Positions 55,431-64,000 of a stretch of 64,000 nucleotides of DNA are shown piece by piece. The position numbers and the translations under genes were made by a program. The stretch spans positions 310,001-374,000 of the forward strand of contig NZ_NPDL01000004.1 in NCBI RefSeq assembly GCF_002811475.1, given 5' to 3'. This DNA is from Leptospira hartskeerlii. GTDB taxonomy: Bacteria; Spirochaetota; Leptospiria; Leptospirales; Leptospiraceae. The first letter of the stretch is position 1. Every line of letters begins with the position of its first letter. Below the pieces are notes generated by a model. That model was not told the DNA's origin, did not search any database, and saw only the letters and a list, made by a program, of their open reading frames with translations.

Positions 55431-56201
55431 TTAACAGTAGGAAATACTACCTTCTTCTTTTAATCTTTGCAGCTCAGTGTAAAAATTCACGATTTCCCCG
55501 AAGATCAAAAGTGCCGGTGTCTTGATCTGAAATTCTTCCGCTTTTTCCAAACAAGTATCTACATTTGCTAATACTAATCTTTGGTTAGGAAGGGTGGCGT
55601 TTTCTATGAACGCCATCGGAGTAGAGCCTGAGTTTCCGGATTCTAATAAGTTTTCCCGAATACTTTCCAAACTGTTCAGTCCCATATAAACCAAAACAGT
55701 TTTACCTTCCAAGTTTAGACCTTCGAAACTTTCCGGATTTTTGCCGGTTTTTTTATGACCGGATAAGAAAAGTATTTCTCTCGCATATTCTCTATGAGTG
55801 AGCGGGATTCCTAAACTGGAAGCAGCCCCCGAAGCAGTAGTGACTCCTGCTAAAATTTCACATTCTATTCCTAAGGAAGTAAGATATTCTATTTCTTCTC
55901 CGGCTCTTCCGTAAATAGAAGGATCTCCTCCTTTCAAACGAACTATATTAGAATATTGTTTAGCATATTCTCCTAATTTTTGATTGATCTCTGTTTGGAG
56001 ACAGCTATGTTGTCCGATCCTTTTTCCTACGTATTCTAAGACCGCAGACTTTTTACAATATTTCAAAACTCCTGCGGAAACCAGATCATCATATAAGACG
56101 ACGTCTGCTTTTCTTAAAAGTTTTACTGCACGAACAGTGAGAAGGTCCGGATTTCCCGGACCTGCACCTACTAAATATACTTTTCCCGCGGAAGAATTCA
56201 T
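55431..56201 (-). CDS. cobA: Uroporphyrinogen-III C-methyltransferase (SUMT), nitrate-operon copy
   Basis: 256 residues; VGAGPGNPDLLT and GGDPSIYGRAGEE are SUMT signatures. It is distinct from the sulfate-operon copy at 6.7 kb (only moderately similar by eye), lacks a paired dehydrogenase here, and sits five bases after nirD. It probably supplies precorrin-2 for the siroheme of NirB, with the shared Met8-type enzyme finishing the pathway. B12 synthesis would also use precorrin-2. Confidence 0.92.
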   Translation of the reverse strand: MNSSAGKVYLVGAGPGNPDLLTVRAVKLLRKADVVLYDDLVSAGVLKYCKKSAVLEYVGKRIGQHSCLQTEINQKLGEYAKQYSNIVRLKGGDPSIYGRAGEEIEYLTSLGIECEILAGVTTASGAASSLGIPLTHREYAREILFLSGHKKTGKNPESFEGLNLEGKTVLVYMGLNSLESIRENLLESGNSGSTPMAFIENATLPNQRLVLANVDTCLEKAEEFQIKTPALLIFGEIVNFYTELQRLKEEGSISYC

Positions 56202-56205
56202 ACTC

Positions 56206-56571
56206 TTAACCCTGAGTTCCCGGGTCTTCGATCCCGATATAAACTGTTCCGTCCTCGATATGAACCGGATATGTTTTTACGGTATATTCTTCTCCGCTGA
56301 TACAAGCACCGGTTCTAAGAGAGAAAGATTTTTTATGCATTGGACATGCAACCTTAGGCTCTCCCTGAGAATCGCCGATCATTCCTCTTGCTAAAACCAT
56401 GTCCCCTGTGTGAGGACATTTGTTTTCACATGCATACCATTCATTTCTTGAACTGAAATGAAAGATCGCGATCTGTTCTCCGTAAACTTTGGCGCAGACT
56501 CCTCCATCTTCCGGAAATTCACTAACAGTACTAACGGGTATCCAAACAGGTTCTTTTGCGGTTGTATTCAT
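56206..56571 (-). CDS. nirD: Nitrite reductase small subunit (Rieske-type)
   Basis: 121 residues with a Rieske fold. Ligands are Cys-Pro-His in ENKCPHTGDM and Cys-Pro-x-His in ACPMHKKSF, so the [2Fe-2S] site is intact, unlike the enterobacterial NirD that lacks it. It partners NirB, starting nine bases after that gene. Confidence 0.9.
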   Translation of the reverse strand: MNTTAKEPVWIPVSTVSEFPEDGGVCAKVYGEQIAIFHFSSRNEWYACENKCPHTGDMVLARGMIGDSQGEPKVACPMHKKSFSLRTGACISGEEYTVKTYPVHIEDGTVYIGIEDPGTQG

Positions 56572-56580
56572 TTTTATCTC

Positions 56581-59094
56581 CTAGTTCGAAACCAGTTCTT
56601 TTTTAGGCCAATCTACAGGACGTTTTTGTCCTCTTTCTTCGATGAAACGAACTGTAGGATCGGAGTCTTCGCTGTTTATGAAATGTTTATATCTCTTTTG
56701 TTTTTCAGGATCATCTACTACGTCTTTCCATTCGCAGACGTAGGTCCCAACAAGATTGTCCATTTCTTCTTCTAATGCTTTGTTGATTCCAAGTCTGTCG
56801 TTAATGACCACATCTTTCAGATATTCTATACCGCCTTCCAGTTGCTCCAACCATGCGGAAGTTCTTACAAGTTTATCCGCAGTTCTGATATAGAACATCA
56901 TGAACCTGTCTATGTATTTAACGCAGGTCTCTTCATCCAAGTCTGCTGCAAGAAGGATTGCATGTTTCGGATTTACTCCTCCGTTCCCACCCACATAAAG
57001 GTTCCAACCTTTTTCAGTTGCGATGATCCCGAAGTCTTTGCCTCTTGCCTCTGCACATTCTCTGATACAACCTGAGACTGCTGATTTTAATTTATGAGGA
57101 GCTCTGATACCTCTGTATCTTTCTTCTATACGAATTGCAAATGCAGTACTGTCTTGAACTCCGTATCTGCACCAAGTAGAGCCAACACAACTTTTAACGG
57201 TACGCATCGCTTTACCGTACGCATGTCCGCTTTCGAAACCTTCTTCTACTAGATCTTTCCAGATGTCAGGAAGTTGATCCATTCTTGCACCAAGTAGATC
57301 TATCCTTTGACCACCGGTGATCTTGCAGTAGAGATCGTACTTCTTCGCGATCTGACCGATCACGATCAGCTTGTCAGGAGTAATCTCTCCGCCAGGGATA
57401 CGAGGAACAACAGAGTACGTTCCACCTCTTTGGATATTTGCAAGATACTTATCGTTGGTATCTTGGATCTCTCTATGCTTTTGGATTGGTTCGTTGTAAA
57501 TACTTGCAATGATAGAAGCCACGGCAGGTTTACAAACCTCGCAGCCATTTCCCATTCCATGAGTACGGATCATCTCTTCGAAGCTGCGGATTCCTTTTAC
57601 CTTCGCGATCTGGAACAATTCTTGTCTAGAATATTTAAAATGTTCGCAAACATGTTCTGTGACAACTTTTCCTTGGGCACGAAGCTCTTCCTTCAAGATG
57701 GAATTCATCTGAGGGATACAACCACCACAACCGGTTCCGGCCTTGGTGCATTCTTTCAAACCTTTCAGATCAGAGCAAGAACCCGAACGGATCGCTCCTA
57801 AAAGATCTCCTTTAGAAACGTTATTACAAGAGCAGATCTTTGCATCGTCCGGAAGAGAACCGAATGCGGAACCTTCTTCAGATGGAGTTCCTACAATCAA
57901 AGACTCAGGCTCTGCGGGAAGTTCTACGTTATTTAAATAGAGAGTGAGAAGGGTAGAATATGCATCAGCATCTCCTACCAAGATCCCTCCCTTCAGTTTT
58001 TTACCGTCAGGAGAAAGAACTAATTTTTTATACACACCTGTGCGAGGATTTGTATAAGCGATCGGAAGATGTTCTGTTTGACCTAATGCATCACCGAAGG
58101 AAGCAACATCCACTCCGATCAGTTTTAGTTTTGTAGAAAGATCCGAACCTGCATAAGATTTCGTTTTTTGTCCAGGGCTGCAAAGATTATAAGCGAGTAT
58201 CTCTGCCATTTCATAACCTGGAGCGACGAGTCCGTAGATCATTCCCTTATGAAGTGCAACTTCTCCGATTGCGTATACACCGTAGACGTTCGTTCTTAAC
58301 TCGTCATCTACGATGATCCCGCCTCTTTGTCCGACTTCTATTCCTGAATTTTTTGCCAGTTCATCTCTAGGCCGGATCCCTGCGGATACGATCAACATCT
58401 CCACTTCTAAAACGGAACCATCTACGAATTCCAGACCTTGGAAACTTGAATCGCCTAATGCATGTTTTGTTTCTTTATTTAAATGAATACGGACGCCTAA
58501 GGATTCAATCTTAGATTTTAGAACGGAAGAAGCAGCCTCATCCAATTGTCTTGGCATCAAACGAGATGCGAATTCAACTACATGGCTTTCTTTTCCCATG
58601 TCTAAAACTGCTTTGGCAGCTTCTAAACCTAATAAACCACCACCAAGCACAGCTACTTTGGAAACTTGTTTAGCATAAGACATGATCTTTTCTAGATCTT
58701 CAATTGTACGATAAACAAAAACTCCTTGTTTATCCACGCCTTCGAAATTCGGAACAAAAGCGGAAGAACCGGTAGCGACTACCAATTCATCAAAAGGTAA
58801 TTCAGTTCCGGCAGAAGTTGTTACTTTTCTGGAAACGGTATCTATTGAGATAGCAGGCTCAGAAAGTAATAAGCGGATCCCGTTGGTTCTATACCAATCG
58901 GAAGGAGAAAGATAAAGAGAATCTGCGGATCTATTCGTAAAATATTCGGAAAGATGAACTCGATCGTAAGCTCTTCTAGGTTCTTCTCCTAAAATAGTTA
59001 CTTCAAATTTTTCAGTGCCACCGTATTCAGCGATTTTTTCGGCGAATCTGTGACCCACCATTCCATTCCCAAGAATTACTAACTTCCGTTTCAT
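56581..59094 (-). CDS. nirB: Assimilatory NAD(P)H nitrite reductase large subunit
   Basis: 837 residues: N-terminal FAD/NAD(P) reductase (VILGNGMVGHRF start and LGGGLLGLEAAK), a BFD-type [2Fe-2S] module (ICSCNNVSKGDLL, TGCGGCIP), and a siroheme [4Fe-4S] reductase with KSCVGSTWCRYG and SGCIRECAEA. Reduces nitrite to ammonium in the cytoplasm. Encoded between narK and nirD. Confidence 0.95.
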   Translation of the reverse strand: MKRKLVILGNGMVGHRFAEKIAEYGGTEKFEVTILGEEPRRAYDRVHLSEYFTNRSADSLYLSPSDWYRTNGIRLLLSEPAISIDTVSRKVTTSAGTELPFDELVVATGSSAFVPNFEGVDKQGVFVYRTIEDLEKIMSYAKQVSKVAVLGGGLLGLEAAKAVLDMGKESHVVEFASRLMPRQLDEAASSVLKSKIESLGVRIHLNKETKHALGDSSFQGLEFVDGSVLEVEMLIVSAGIRPRDELAKNSGIEVGQRGGIIVDDELRTNVYGVYAIGEVALHKGMIYGLVAPGYEMAEILAYNLCSPGQKTKSYAGSDLSTKLKLIGVDVASFGDALGQTEHLPIAYTNPRTGVYKKLVLSPDGKKLKGGILVGDADAYSTLLTLYLNNVELPAEPESLIVGTPSEEGSAFGSLPDDAKICSCNNVSKGDLLGAIRSGSCSDLKGLKECTKAGTGCGGCIPQMNSILKEELRAQGKVVTEHVCEHFKYSRQELFQIAKVKGIRSFEEMIRTHGMGNGCEVCKPAVASIIASIYNEPIQKHREIQDTNDKYLANIQRGGTYSVVPRIPGGEITPDKLIVIGQIAKKYDLYCKITGGQRIDLLGARMDQLPDIWKDLVEEGFESGHAYGKAMRTVKSCVGSTWCRYGVQDSTAFAIRIEERYRGIRAPHKLKSAVSGCIRECAEARGKDFGIIATEKGWNLYVGGNGGVNPKHAILLAADLDEETCVKYIDRFMMFYIRTADKLVRTSAWLEQLEGGIEYLKDVVINDRLGINKALEEEMDNLVGTYVCEWKDVVDDPEKQKRYKHFINSEDSDPTVRFIEERGQKRPVDWPKKELVSN

Positions 59095-59128
59095 TTTTAT
59101 CTATCTCCTTTCCCTTGAAGGAGCCGGC

Positions 59129-60343
59129 TTAAGCCGACTCCAATTCTAAGGATTCGTTTTTTCTATTTTTTCCCCAAACATAAGTATTCATCATGAATAA
59201 GAGGAAGGCGGATAACGCAACCACCACGGATAACACTACGAAACCAACGGAGAAAGTTCCTGAAATCGCTTTCAAACTTCCTAATAGATTCGGAACAAAA
59301 AATCCTCCCAAACCTCCGAACGCTCCGATAAATCCGGTGATGATCCCGATCTCTTTGCTGAATCTAAGCGGAACGAGTTGGAATACGGAACCGTTCCCTA
59401 AACCTAAGAAGATCATTAAAGTGATGAAGGTAGGAAGTATGATGCCTACTGAAGGTAACCAAGAGACCGCTATCAAACAAGAAGCAACTCCAGCGAACAC
59501 TCCAAGTAAAACCGTTACTCCTCCGAATTTGTCGGAAAGATATCCGCCGATAGGACGGACCAAGCTTGCACCTAGGATACAATAAGATGTGTATAATCCA
59601 GTAGTGACTTTATCCACACCATATTGGTCATGAAAGAAGATAGGAAGGAAGCTTGCTATACCTACGAATCCACCGAACGTTACGCTATACAGCAAACAGA
59701 AGAATAAAGCGTCTCTGGATTTGATCGGTACCAAATATTGTTTTAAAGGTTTTTTAGAAATTGTTCCTGGACAATCTTTCGCAAAAAATAAGAAGAATAT
59801 GAAAGCAAAAGCTAAAGGAATAAGAGCAATACCGAAAACGGCATGCCATCCATAGTTTCTGGCAAGATCGGGAGCAAAAAATGTAGCGATTACCGATCCG
59901 CTATTTCCAGCACCTGCAATTCCCATCACTAAGCCTTGGTATTCCTTAGGATACCATCTGCTCGCTAAAGGAAGAGCTACTGCAAAGCTTGCACCTGCAG
60001 TCCCTAATAATAATCCAACAAGGATTACTTCAGACAGAGTGTGAGCGAATTTCCAACCCAACAACAGAGTGAACATTGTGACGCCCATTCCGCAAAGACC
60101 GACGATCTTAGATCCGTAACGATCAGAAAGTAGTCCTAAGGGGATTCTCAATAATGTTCCTCCTAATAGGGGAACGGAAACCAACATACCCTTTTGCGCA
60201 GGGCCTAGTTTGAATTCTTCCGAAATAAAGACGCCTAAAGCGGCAAGCAGCATCCATACCATGAAGCTGAAGTCAAAGTATAGAAAGGAGCTCACGAGCG
60301 ATGGAAAGTGGCCGATTGACAGAAATTCACGAAATTTTTTCAT
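59129..60343 (-). CDS. narK: Nitrate/nitrite transporter, MFS (NNP family)
   Basis: 404-residue 12-helix major facilitator. GGTLLRIPLGLLSDRYGSK and GNSGSVIATFFAP match the nitrate signature region of NarK/NasA transporters. First gene on the minus side; its predicted sigma-54 promoter lies 36 bases upstream of the ATG. Likely imports nitrate (or exchanges nitrite) for the fused reductase. Confidence 0.9.
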   Translation of the reverse strand: MKKFREFLSIGHFPSLVSSFLYFDFSFMVWMLLAALGVFISEEFKLGPAQKGMLVSVPLLGGTLLRIPLGLLSDRYGSKIVGLCGMGVTMFTLLLGWKFAHTLSEVILVGLLLGTAGASFAVALPLASRWYPKEYQGLVMGIAGAGNSGSVIATFFAPDLARNYGWHAVFGIALIPLAFAFIFFLFFAKDCPGTISKKPLKQYLVPIKSRDALFFCLLYSVTFGGFVGIASFLPIFFHDQYGVDKVTTGLYTSYCILGASLVRPIGGYLSDKFGGVTVLLGVFAGVASCLIAVSWLPSVGIILPTFITLMIFLGLGNGSVFQLVPLRFSKEIGIITGFIGAFGGLGGFFVPNLLGSLKAISGTFSVGFVVLSVVVALSAFLLFMMNTYVWGKNRKNESLELESA

Positions 60344-60389
60344 TTAAAAGCTCTCCGTTAACGAGCAGAAACGCTCACATACAGCTTAT

Positions 60390-60406
60390 AGCAAAAGTCG
60401 TGCCAA
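60390..60406 (-). promoter_or_regulatory. Sigma-54 (-24/-12) promoter for narK-nirBD operon
   Basis: Minus strand TTGGCACGACTTTTGCT, 17 bases matching TGGCACG-N4-TTGCT almost perfectly, GG and GC exactly 12 bp apart. Predicted +1 near 60379, a 36-nt leader before the narK ATG. Confidence 0.85.
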
Positions 60407-60483
60407 GTATCTCGGATAGTTTTTGAAAAATATTATATTAGGATAGAATCATATAAAAATTTAGATTAACCCCTTCTTTTTCG

Positions 60484-60585
60484 AACGTATATTAAAATTT
60501 TACGTTTCACGAATCCGAGAATAAAGAACAAAATAGCTAGAAATTATGCATATTTCGTACATCATGCTTAATAAAAATACGTACA
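60484..60585. promoter_or_regulatory. Candidate activator (UAS) sites between the two sigma-54 promoters
   Basis: AACGTA (60484-60489) and TACGTT (60501-60506) form a dyad with an 11-bp spacer. CGTACA occurs as a direct repeat at 60556-60561 and 60580-60585. Sigma-54 promoters need an upstream AAA+ activator; these are the repeat elements best placed for its binding, but identity of the activator is unknown. Confidence 0.4.
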
Positions 60586-60654
60586 ATTTGAAATCGCTCA
60601 CTTTCTATTCGGAAATGCTGCAAGTTTAGATGAACTGAATATAAAATTTATTAA

Positions 60655-60671
60655 TTGGCACAAAAATTGCT
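60655..60671 (+). promoter_or_regulatory. Sigma-54 (-24/-12) promoter for the nitrate reductase
   Basis: TTGGCACAAAAATTGCT, plus strand, with GG (60657-60658) and GC (60669-60670) 12 bp apart. Predicted +1 near 60682, one base before the GTG 60683 start codon, which would make the mRNA leaderless. Confidence 0.82.
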
Positions 60672-60682
60672 ATAAATGCATT

Positions 60683-63600
60683 GTGAACACAGAAAATGGA
60701 TTTCGAAGCACCTGTTCCTATTGCGGAGTCGGATGCGGTGTATTGATTCAAAAAGAGAGTGAAACCAGTTTTACGGTCGAAGGAGATCCGGATCATCCTG
60801 CGAATAAAGGAATGCTTTGCTCCAAAGGAATGAATTTGCATCACACCGTTTTGGATAAAAGTGACCGGCTTTTGCATCCAATGGCAAGAAATCCTAAAAC
60901 GGGAGAATTGCAAAAAACGGACTGGGATTCTGCACTAGGAGAGATCGCTTCTCGCTTTAAGAATCTGATTAAAGAATACGGACCTGATTCGGTAGGCTTC
61001 TATGTTTCCGGGCAATTATTGACGGAAGAATATTATGTGGTGAATAAACTCACCAAAGGTTTTTTAAATACAAATAATATAGATACGAACTCAAGGCTTT
61101 GTATGAGCTCTGCAGTCGTAGGTTATAAGATGTCCTTGGGTGAGGACAGTGTTCCGATTTCTTACGACGATATAGAAATTGCAGATTGTTTTTTGATAGC
61201 GGGTGCCAATCCTGCATGGTGTCATCCGATCCTTTTTAGAAGGATAGAAGCTAGAAAAAATTCAGATCCGAATGTCAAGATCATCGTGGTCGATCCTAGA
61301 AAGACGGAGAGCTGCGAGAGTGCAGACTTACATCTTCAGATCATACCTGGAACCGATATATTATTATTCAATGCAATTGCAAGAAGTCTGATAGAGACGG
61401 ATTCCTTAGATCCTAATTTTATCAAATCACATACGGAAGGCTTCGAAGAACTAAAGGAAAAAGTTTTTTCGATCAGTATGAAAGAATATGCGGACTCTTG
61501 CGGAGTCTCAGAAGAATCCATCAGAGAAGCGGCGAGTCTGATCTCTAATTCAAAAGGATTTTTAACTCTTTGGGCAATGGGCCTGAATCAAAGTGTGGTT
61601 GGAGTTAATAAAAATTTAGCGTTAATTAATTTGAATCTGATTACGGGGAAGATCGGCAAACCCGGGTCCGGTCCTTTCTCCTTAACTGGACAACCAAATG
61701 CAATGGGTGGAAGAGAAGTAGGCGGCCTATGTAATCTTTTGCCAGCCCATAGAAATCTTGCGGATGAAAATCATAGAAAGGAAGTAGCAGATTTCTGGGG
61801 AGTGGAATCTATTCGGGATAAGCCAGGTTATTCGGCCACGGAAATGTTCGAAAACTTAAAGAACGGAAAGATGAAAGCAATCTGGATTGTTTGTACAAAT
61901 CCAACCGTAAGTCTTCCGGATGCAAGGACTGTAGAGGCCGGACTTCGAAATGCTGAGTTAGTAGTTGTCCAAGATATTTCAGATCGACATGAATCGATTT
62001 CATTTGCTCATTATGTTCTTCCTGCAGCCGGTTGGACTGAAAAACAAGGTACCATGACCAACTCAGACAGGCGAATAACGTATCTACCTAAGATTTTCAA
62101 TCCTCCAGGAGATGCAAAGGCAGATACTTGGATACTAACAGAGTTTGCAGAGAAGATGGGTTTCGGTGCTTCTTTCAATTATAAAAGTGAAGAAGAAGTT
62201 TTTTTAGAACATTGTCTTCTTACTAAAGGTACAAATATAGATATCGGAGGTTTGGACTATTCTATCTTAAAAGAAAAAAGATCAGTGCAATGGCCGTTTC
62301 CTTCCAAGGATCATGAGGGAACTCCAAGATTATTTTCCGACGGAAAGTTTTATCGTCCAGGTGGAAAAGCAAAAATACATTCGGTAGAACCGGAAGATAC
62401 TTCTGAAAAAACAAACGAGGATTTTCCTTTAATTCTTACTACAGGCAGGATCAGGGACCAATGGCATACAATGACCCGAACTGGAAAGGTAAGAAAACTC
62501 AAAGAACATAAAAGAGAACCTTATCTAGAGATCCATCCGACTGATGCAAAAGAAAGAGGGATTATAGAATCACAGATTGTAGAAGTCAAAAACGAAAGAG
62601 GAAGTGTTCGAGTTAGGGCTACGCTCACTGAGAGTATCCGACAAGGGACCGTATTCTTACCTATGCATTGGGGAAGGAAGAATGGAAATGATGAGGCGAG
62701 AGCAAATAATCTTACAAGCTCAAAGTTCGATCCATTTTCCAAACAGCCAGGATTTAAAATTTCCGCAGTAGAAGTTCTTCCTTATAAAAAACCTAAGGAA
62801 AAAATCCTGATTATTGGCGGCGGTAACGGAACTCTTGCGTTCCTTAGAAAGTTCAGGGCAATCTCTCCGGATGATGAGATCACTGTATTATGCAAGGAAG
62901 AACATCCATTTTATAATCGTATTCTATTGCCCGATCTGATCAGCGGAGATAAACAATTCTCCCAGTTATCTGCAGTTAGTGAAGAAGAGATAGAATCTTG
63001 GAATATAGAAGTTAAATCATCTATTTCAGTCTCAGAGATCCTTCCGGAAGGAAAGAAGGTCAGAGATTCCCAGGGAAACACGTATTCTTATAATAAACTG
63101 ATTATCGCAACCGGTAGTAGGCCTTCTATTCCTAAATATATTCCCGAGAAGATGCTTGGGATCTTCAGTCTTCGTTCCAAAAACGATGCCGATCGGATCA
63201 AAGGATTTTTTGTTCCAAATACTCATGCGTTGATTGTGGGAGGAGGGTTGCTAGGTTTAGAACTTGCAGCTGCATTAAGAACTTTGAATGTAAATGTGAC
63301 TGTTCTTGTAAGAACGGATCGATTGATGTCCAAACAGTTGGATGAGATCTCCGCGGAAATTTTGCGAAGAGAAGTAGAAGCAAGAGGGATCCAGATCTTA
63401 TTTGATACCGAAATTTCTAAAGTGTATGGATCAGAAAGATTGGAGAGCGTAAAATTCAGAGACGGTTCCAGCATTCGTCCGGACGGGATTGTATTCGCAG
63501 TAGGAACGGTCCCGAATTTGGAACTAGCAAAAGAAGCGGGGATTAATTGTAAGTCCGGAATTATGGTGAACGATTTCTTACAATCTAGCGATCCGGATAT

Positions 63601-64000
63601 TTATGCAATCGGAGAAGTCGCTGAACATTCTACAGGAATGTATGGAACTGTTGCAGCTACGGAAGAACAGGCTGAATTTGCGGCTTGGCATATGTATGGA
63701 TATAAGATCGGTTCTTATTCAGGCTCGATGCATTCTAATCTTTTAAAAATCCCCGGACTGGAATTGGTGTCTTTAAGATTGCCTGATGTTCCAATGGATG
63801 AGGCAGGCCCCGAATATGAGGCGATTGTATTCTTCGATAAAAGAAAGGGCCGCTATAAAAAATGTATTATCAAAGGAGATCGTTTGGTTGGAGCAATCTT
63901 GGTAGGAGACAAGTCCGAGTTTTCCGAATTCAAGGCAATGATCTCCTCCGGTATTGAGCTAGGAGATAAGAGAGATAGACTTTTGACGGGATCTTCTCCG
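60683..64000 (+). CDS. Assimilatory nitrate reductase fused to NAD(P)H-FAD reductase domain (partial, 3' end off window)
   Basis: Open frame of 1106 residues running through the right edge. The N-terminus carries the [4Fe-4S] ligands Cys11-x2-Cys14-x3-Cys18 and Cys46 of the NasA/NarB branch; Cys140 in RLCMSSAV is the expected molybdenum ligand; the molybdopterin dinucleotide domain ends near residue 690. From about 705 a pyridine-nucleotide-disulfide-type domain begins (IIGGGNGTLAF near 710; VGGGLLGLELAA near 853), like the FAD part of NirB. Start is GTG, as no other start codon lies before Cys11. Divergent from narK. Cytoplasmic nitrate to nitrite reduction, electrons directly from NAD(P)H. 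Confidence 0.88.
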   Translation, partial: MNTENGFRSTCSYCGVGCGVLIQKESETSFTVEGDPDHPANKGMLCSKGMNLHHTVLDKSDRLLHPMARNPKTGELQKTDWDSALGEIASRFKNLIKEYGPDSVGFYVSGQLLTEEYYVVNKLTKGFLNTNNIDTNSRLCMSSAVVGYKMSLGEDSVPISYDDIEIADCFLIAGANPAWCHPILFRRIEARKNSDPNVKIIVVDPRKTESCESADLHLQIIPGTDILLFNAIARSLIETDSLDPNFIKSHTEGFEELKEKVFSISMKEYADSCGVSEESIREAASLISNSKGFLTLWAMGLNQSVVGVNKNLALINLNLITGKIGKPGSGPFSLTGQPNAMGGREVGGLCNLLPAHRNLADENHRKEVADFWGVESIRDKPGYSATEMFENLKNGKMKAIWIVCTNPTVSLPDARTVEAGLRNAELVVVQDISDRHESISFAHYVLPAAGWTEKQGTMTNSDRRITYLPKIFNPPGDAKADTWILTEFAEKMGFGASFNYKSEEEVFLEHCLLTKGTNIDIGGLDYSILKEKRSVQWPFPSKDHEGTPRLFSDGKFYRPGGKAKIHSVEPEDTSEKTNEDFPLILTTGRIRDQWHTMTRTGKVRKLKEHKREPYLEIHPTDAKERGIIESQIVEVKNERGSVRVRATLTESIRQGTVFLPMHWGRKNGNDEARANNLTSSKFDPFSKQPGFKISAVEVLPYKKPKEKILIIGGGNGTLAFLRKFRAISPDDEITVLCKEEHPFYNRILLPDLISGDKQFSQLSAVSEEEIESWNIEVKSSISVSEILPEGKKVRDSQGNTYSYNKLIIATGSRPSIPKYIPEKMLGIFSLRSKNDADRIKGFFVPNTHALIVGGGLLGLELAAALRTLNVNVTVLVRTDRLMSKQLDEISAEILRREVEARGIQILFDTEISKVYGSERLESVKFRDGSSIRPDGIVFAVGTVPNLELAKEAGINCKSGIMVNDFLQSSDPDIYAIGEVAEHSTGMYGTVAATEEQAEFAAWHMYGYKIGSYSGSMHSNLLKIPGLELVSLRLPDVPMDEAGPEYEAIVFFDKRKGRYKKCIIKGDRLVGAILVGDKSEFSEFKAMISSGIELGDKRDRLLTGSSP

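Larger units (their letters stand above)
60344..60682. other. Nitrate divergent control region
   Basis: 339 bases between narK (minus) and the nitrate reductase (plus). It holds two sigma-54 promoters facing outward, and between them dyad and direct repeats that could bind an activator (listed separately). Elsewhere it is A/T-rich. Confidence 0.8.

Noticed and set aside
57307..57801. 164-codon plus-strand frame antisense to nirB
   Set aside because: Falls in the middle of the well-supported NirB; no motif in the antisense product.

Overview
The window reads as chromosomal DNA of a spirochaete of the genus Leptospira, more likely a free-living or intermediate species than a classical pathogen. 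The grounds are its gene content and style: many short-lipobox lipoproteins without database-like names, 7TM-DISM receptors, cobalamin genes, modest GC with A/T-rich intergenic gaps, and an assimilatory sulfate and nitrate repertoire. The genus call is inference; I could not run a search. Coding density is high, and I see no insertion sequence, prophage, CRISPR array or rRNA.

Layout. 0-3.2 kb: envelope genes (a lipid A-type acyltransferase facing an EptA/LtaS-type membrane phospho-transferase). 3.9-9.8 kb: one compact sulfate assimilation operon on the plus strand (cysH, cysD, cysN, SUMT, precorrin-2 dehydrogenase, cysI) that makes its own siroheme for sulfite reductase. 9.9-22.7 kb: a beta-propeller protein, a LysM-M23 peptidase, a CPBP protease, a CLC channel, a FadL-type porin, an alkylglycerol-monooxygenase-like enzyme and two tandem DUF4139 proteins facing a VWA protein. 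23.9-28.3 kb (minus): a cobalamin riboswitch followed by two lipoproteins and cobT-cobS-cobC, apparently one B12-controlled operon. 28.5-33.4 kb: an amine oxidase and a divergent, T4/eukaryote-flavoured type IIA topoisomerase pair. 33.6-41.7 kb: a lipoprotein with gltX, an RsbW-type kinase with a DUF455 ferritin-like protein, a lipoprotein/MotB-like cluster and an M14 peptidase. 41.8-45 kb: an ECF-like sigma factor with an NTF2-like partner behind a highly structured RNA leader, and a membrane 7TM-AraC regulator. 45-53.2 kb: aminotransferase, DUF2905, tRNA-Ser(GGA), a GMC dehydrogenase with its Tat-exported small subunit, ferredoxin, a PAS histidine kinase with receiver, and isocitrate dehydrogenase.

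53.3-64 kb is a nitrate assimilation region: narK-nirB-nirD-SUMT-moaCB-moeA on the minus strand, divergent from a nitrate reductase fused to an NAD(P)H-FAD reductase module that runs off the window end. Each direction carries a near-consensus sigma-54 (-24/-12) promoter in the shared 339-bp gap. Uptake (NarK), nitrate reduction (fused reductase), nitrite reduction (NirBD), the siroheme step and molybdenum cofactor steps are therefore packaged together under probable nitrogen control.

The most unusual items are the B12-riboswitch lipoproteins, the paired sigma-54 promoters with a possibly leaderless nitrate reductase mRNA, the structured RNA ahead of the sigma-factor operon, and the T4/eukaryote-like topoisomerase.
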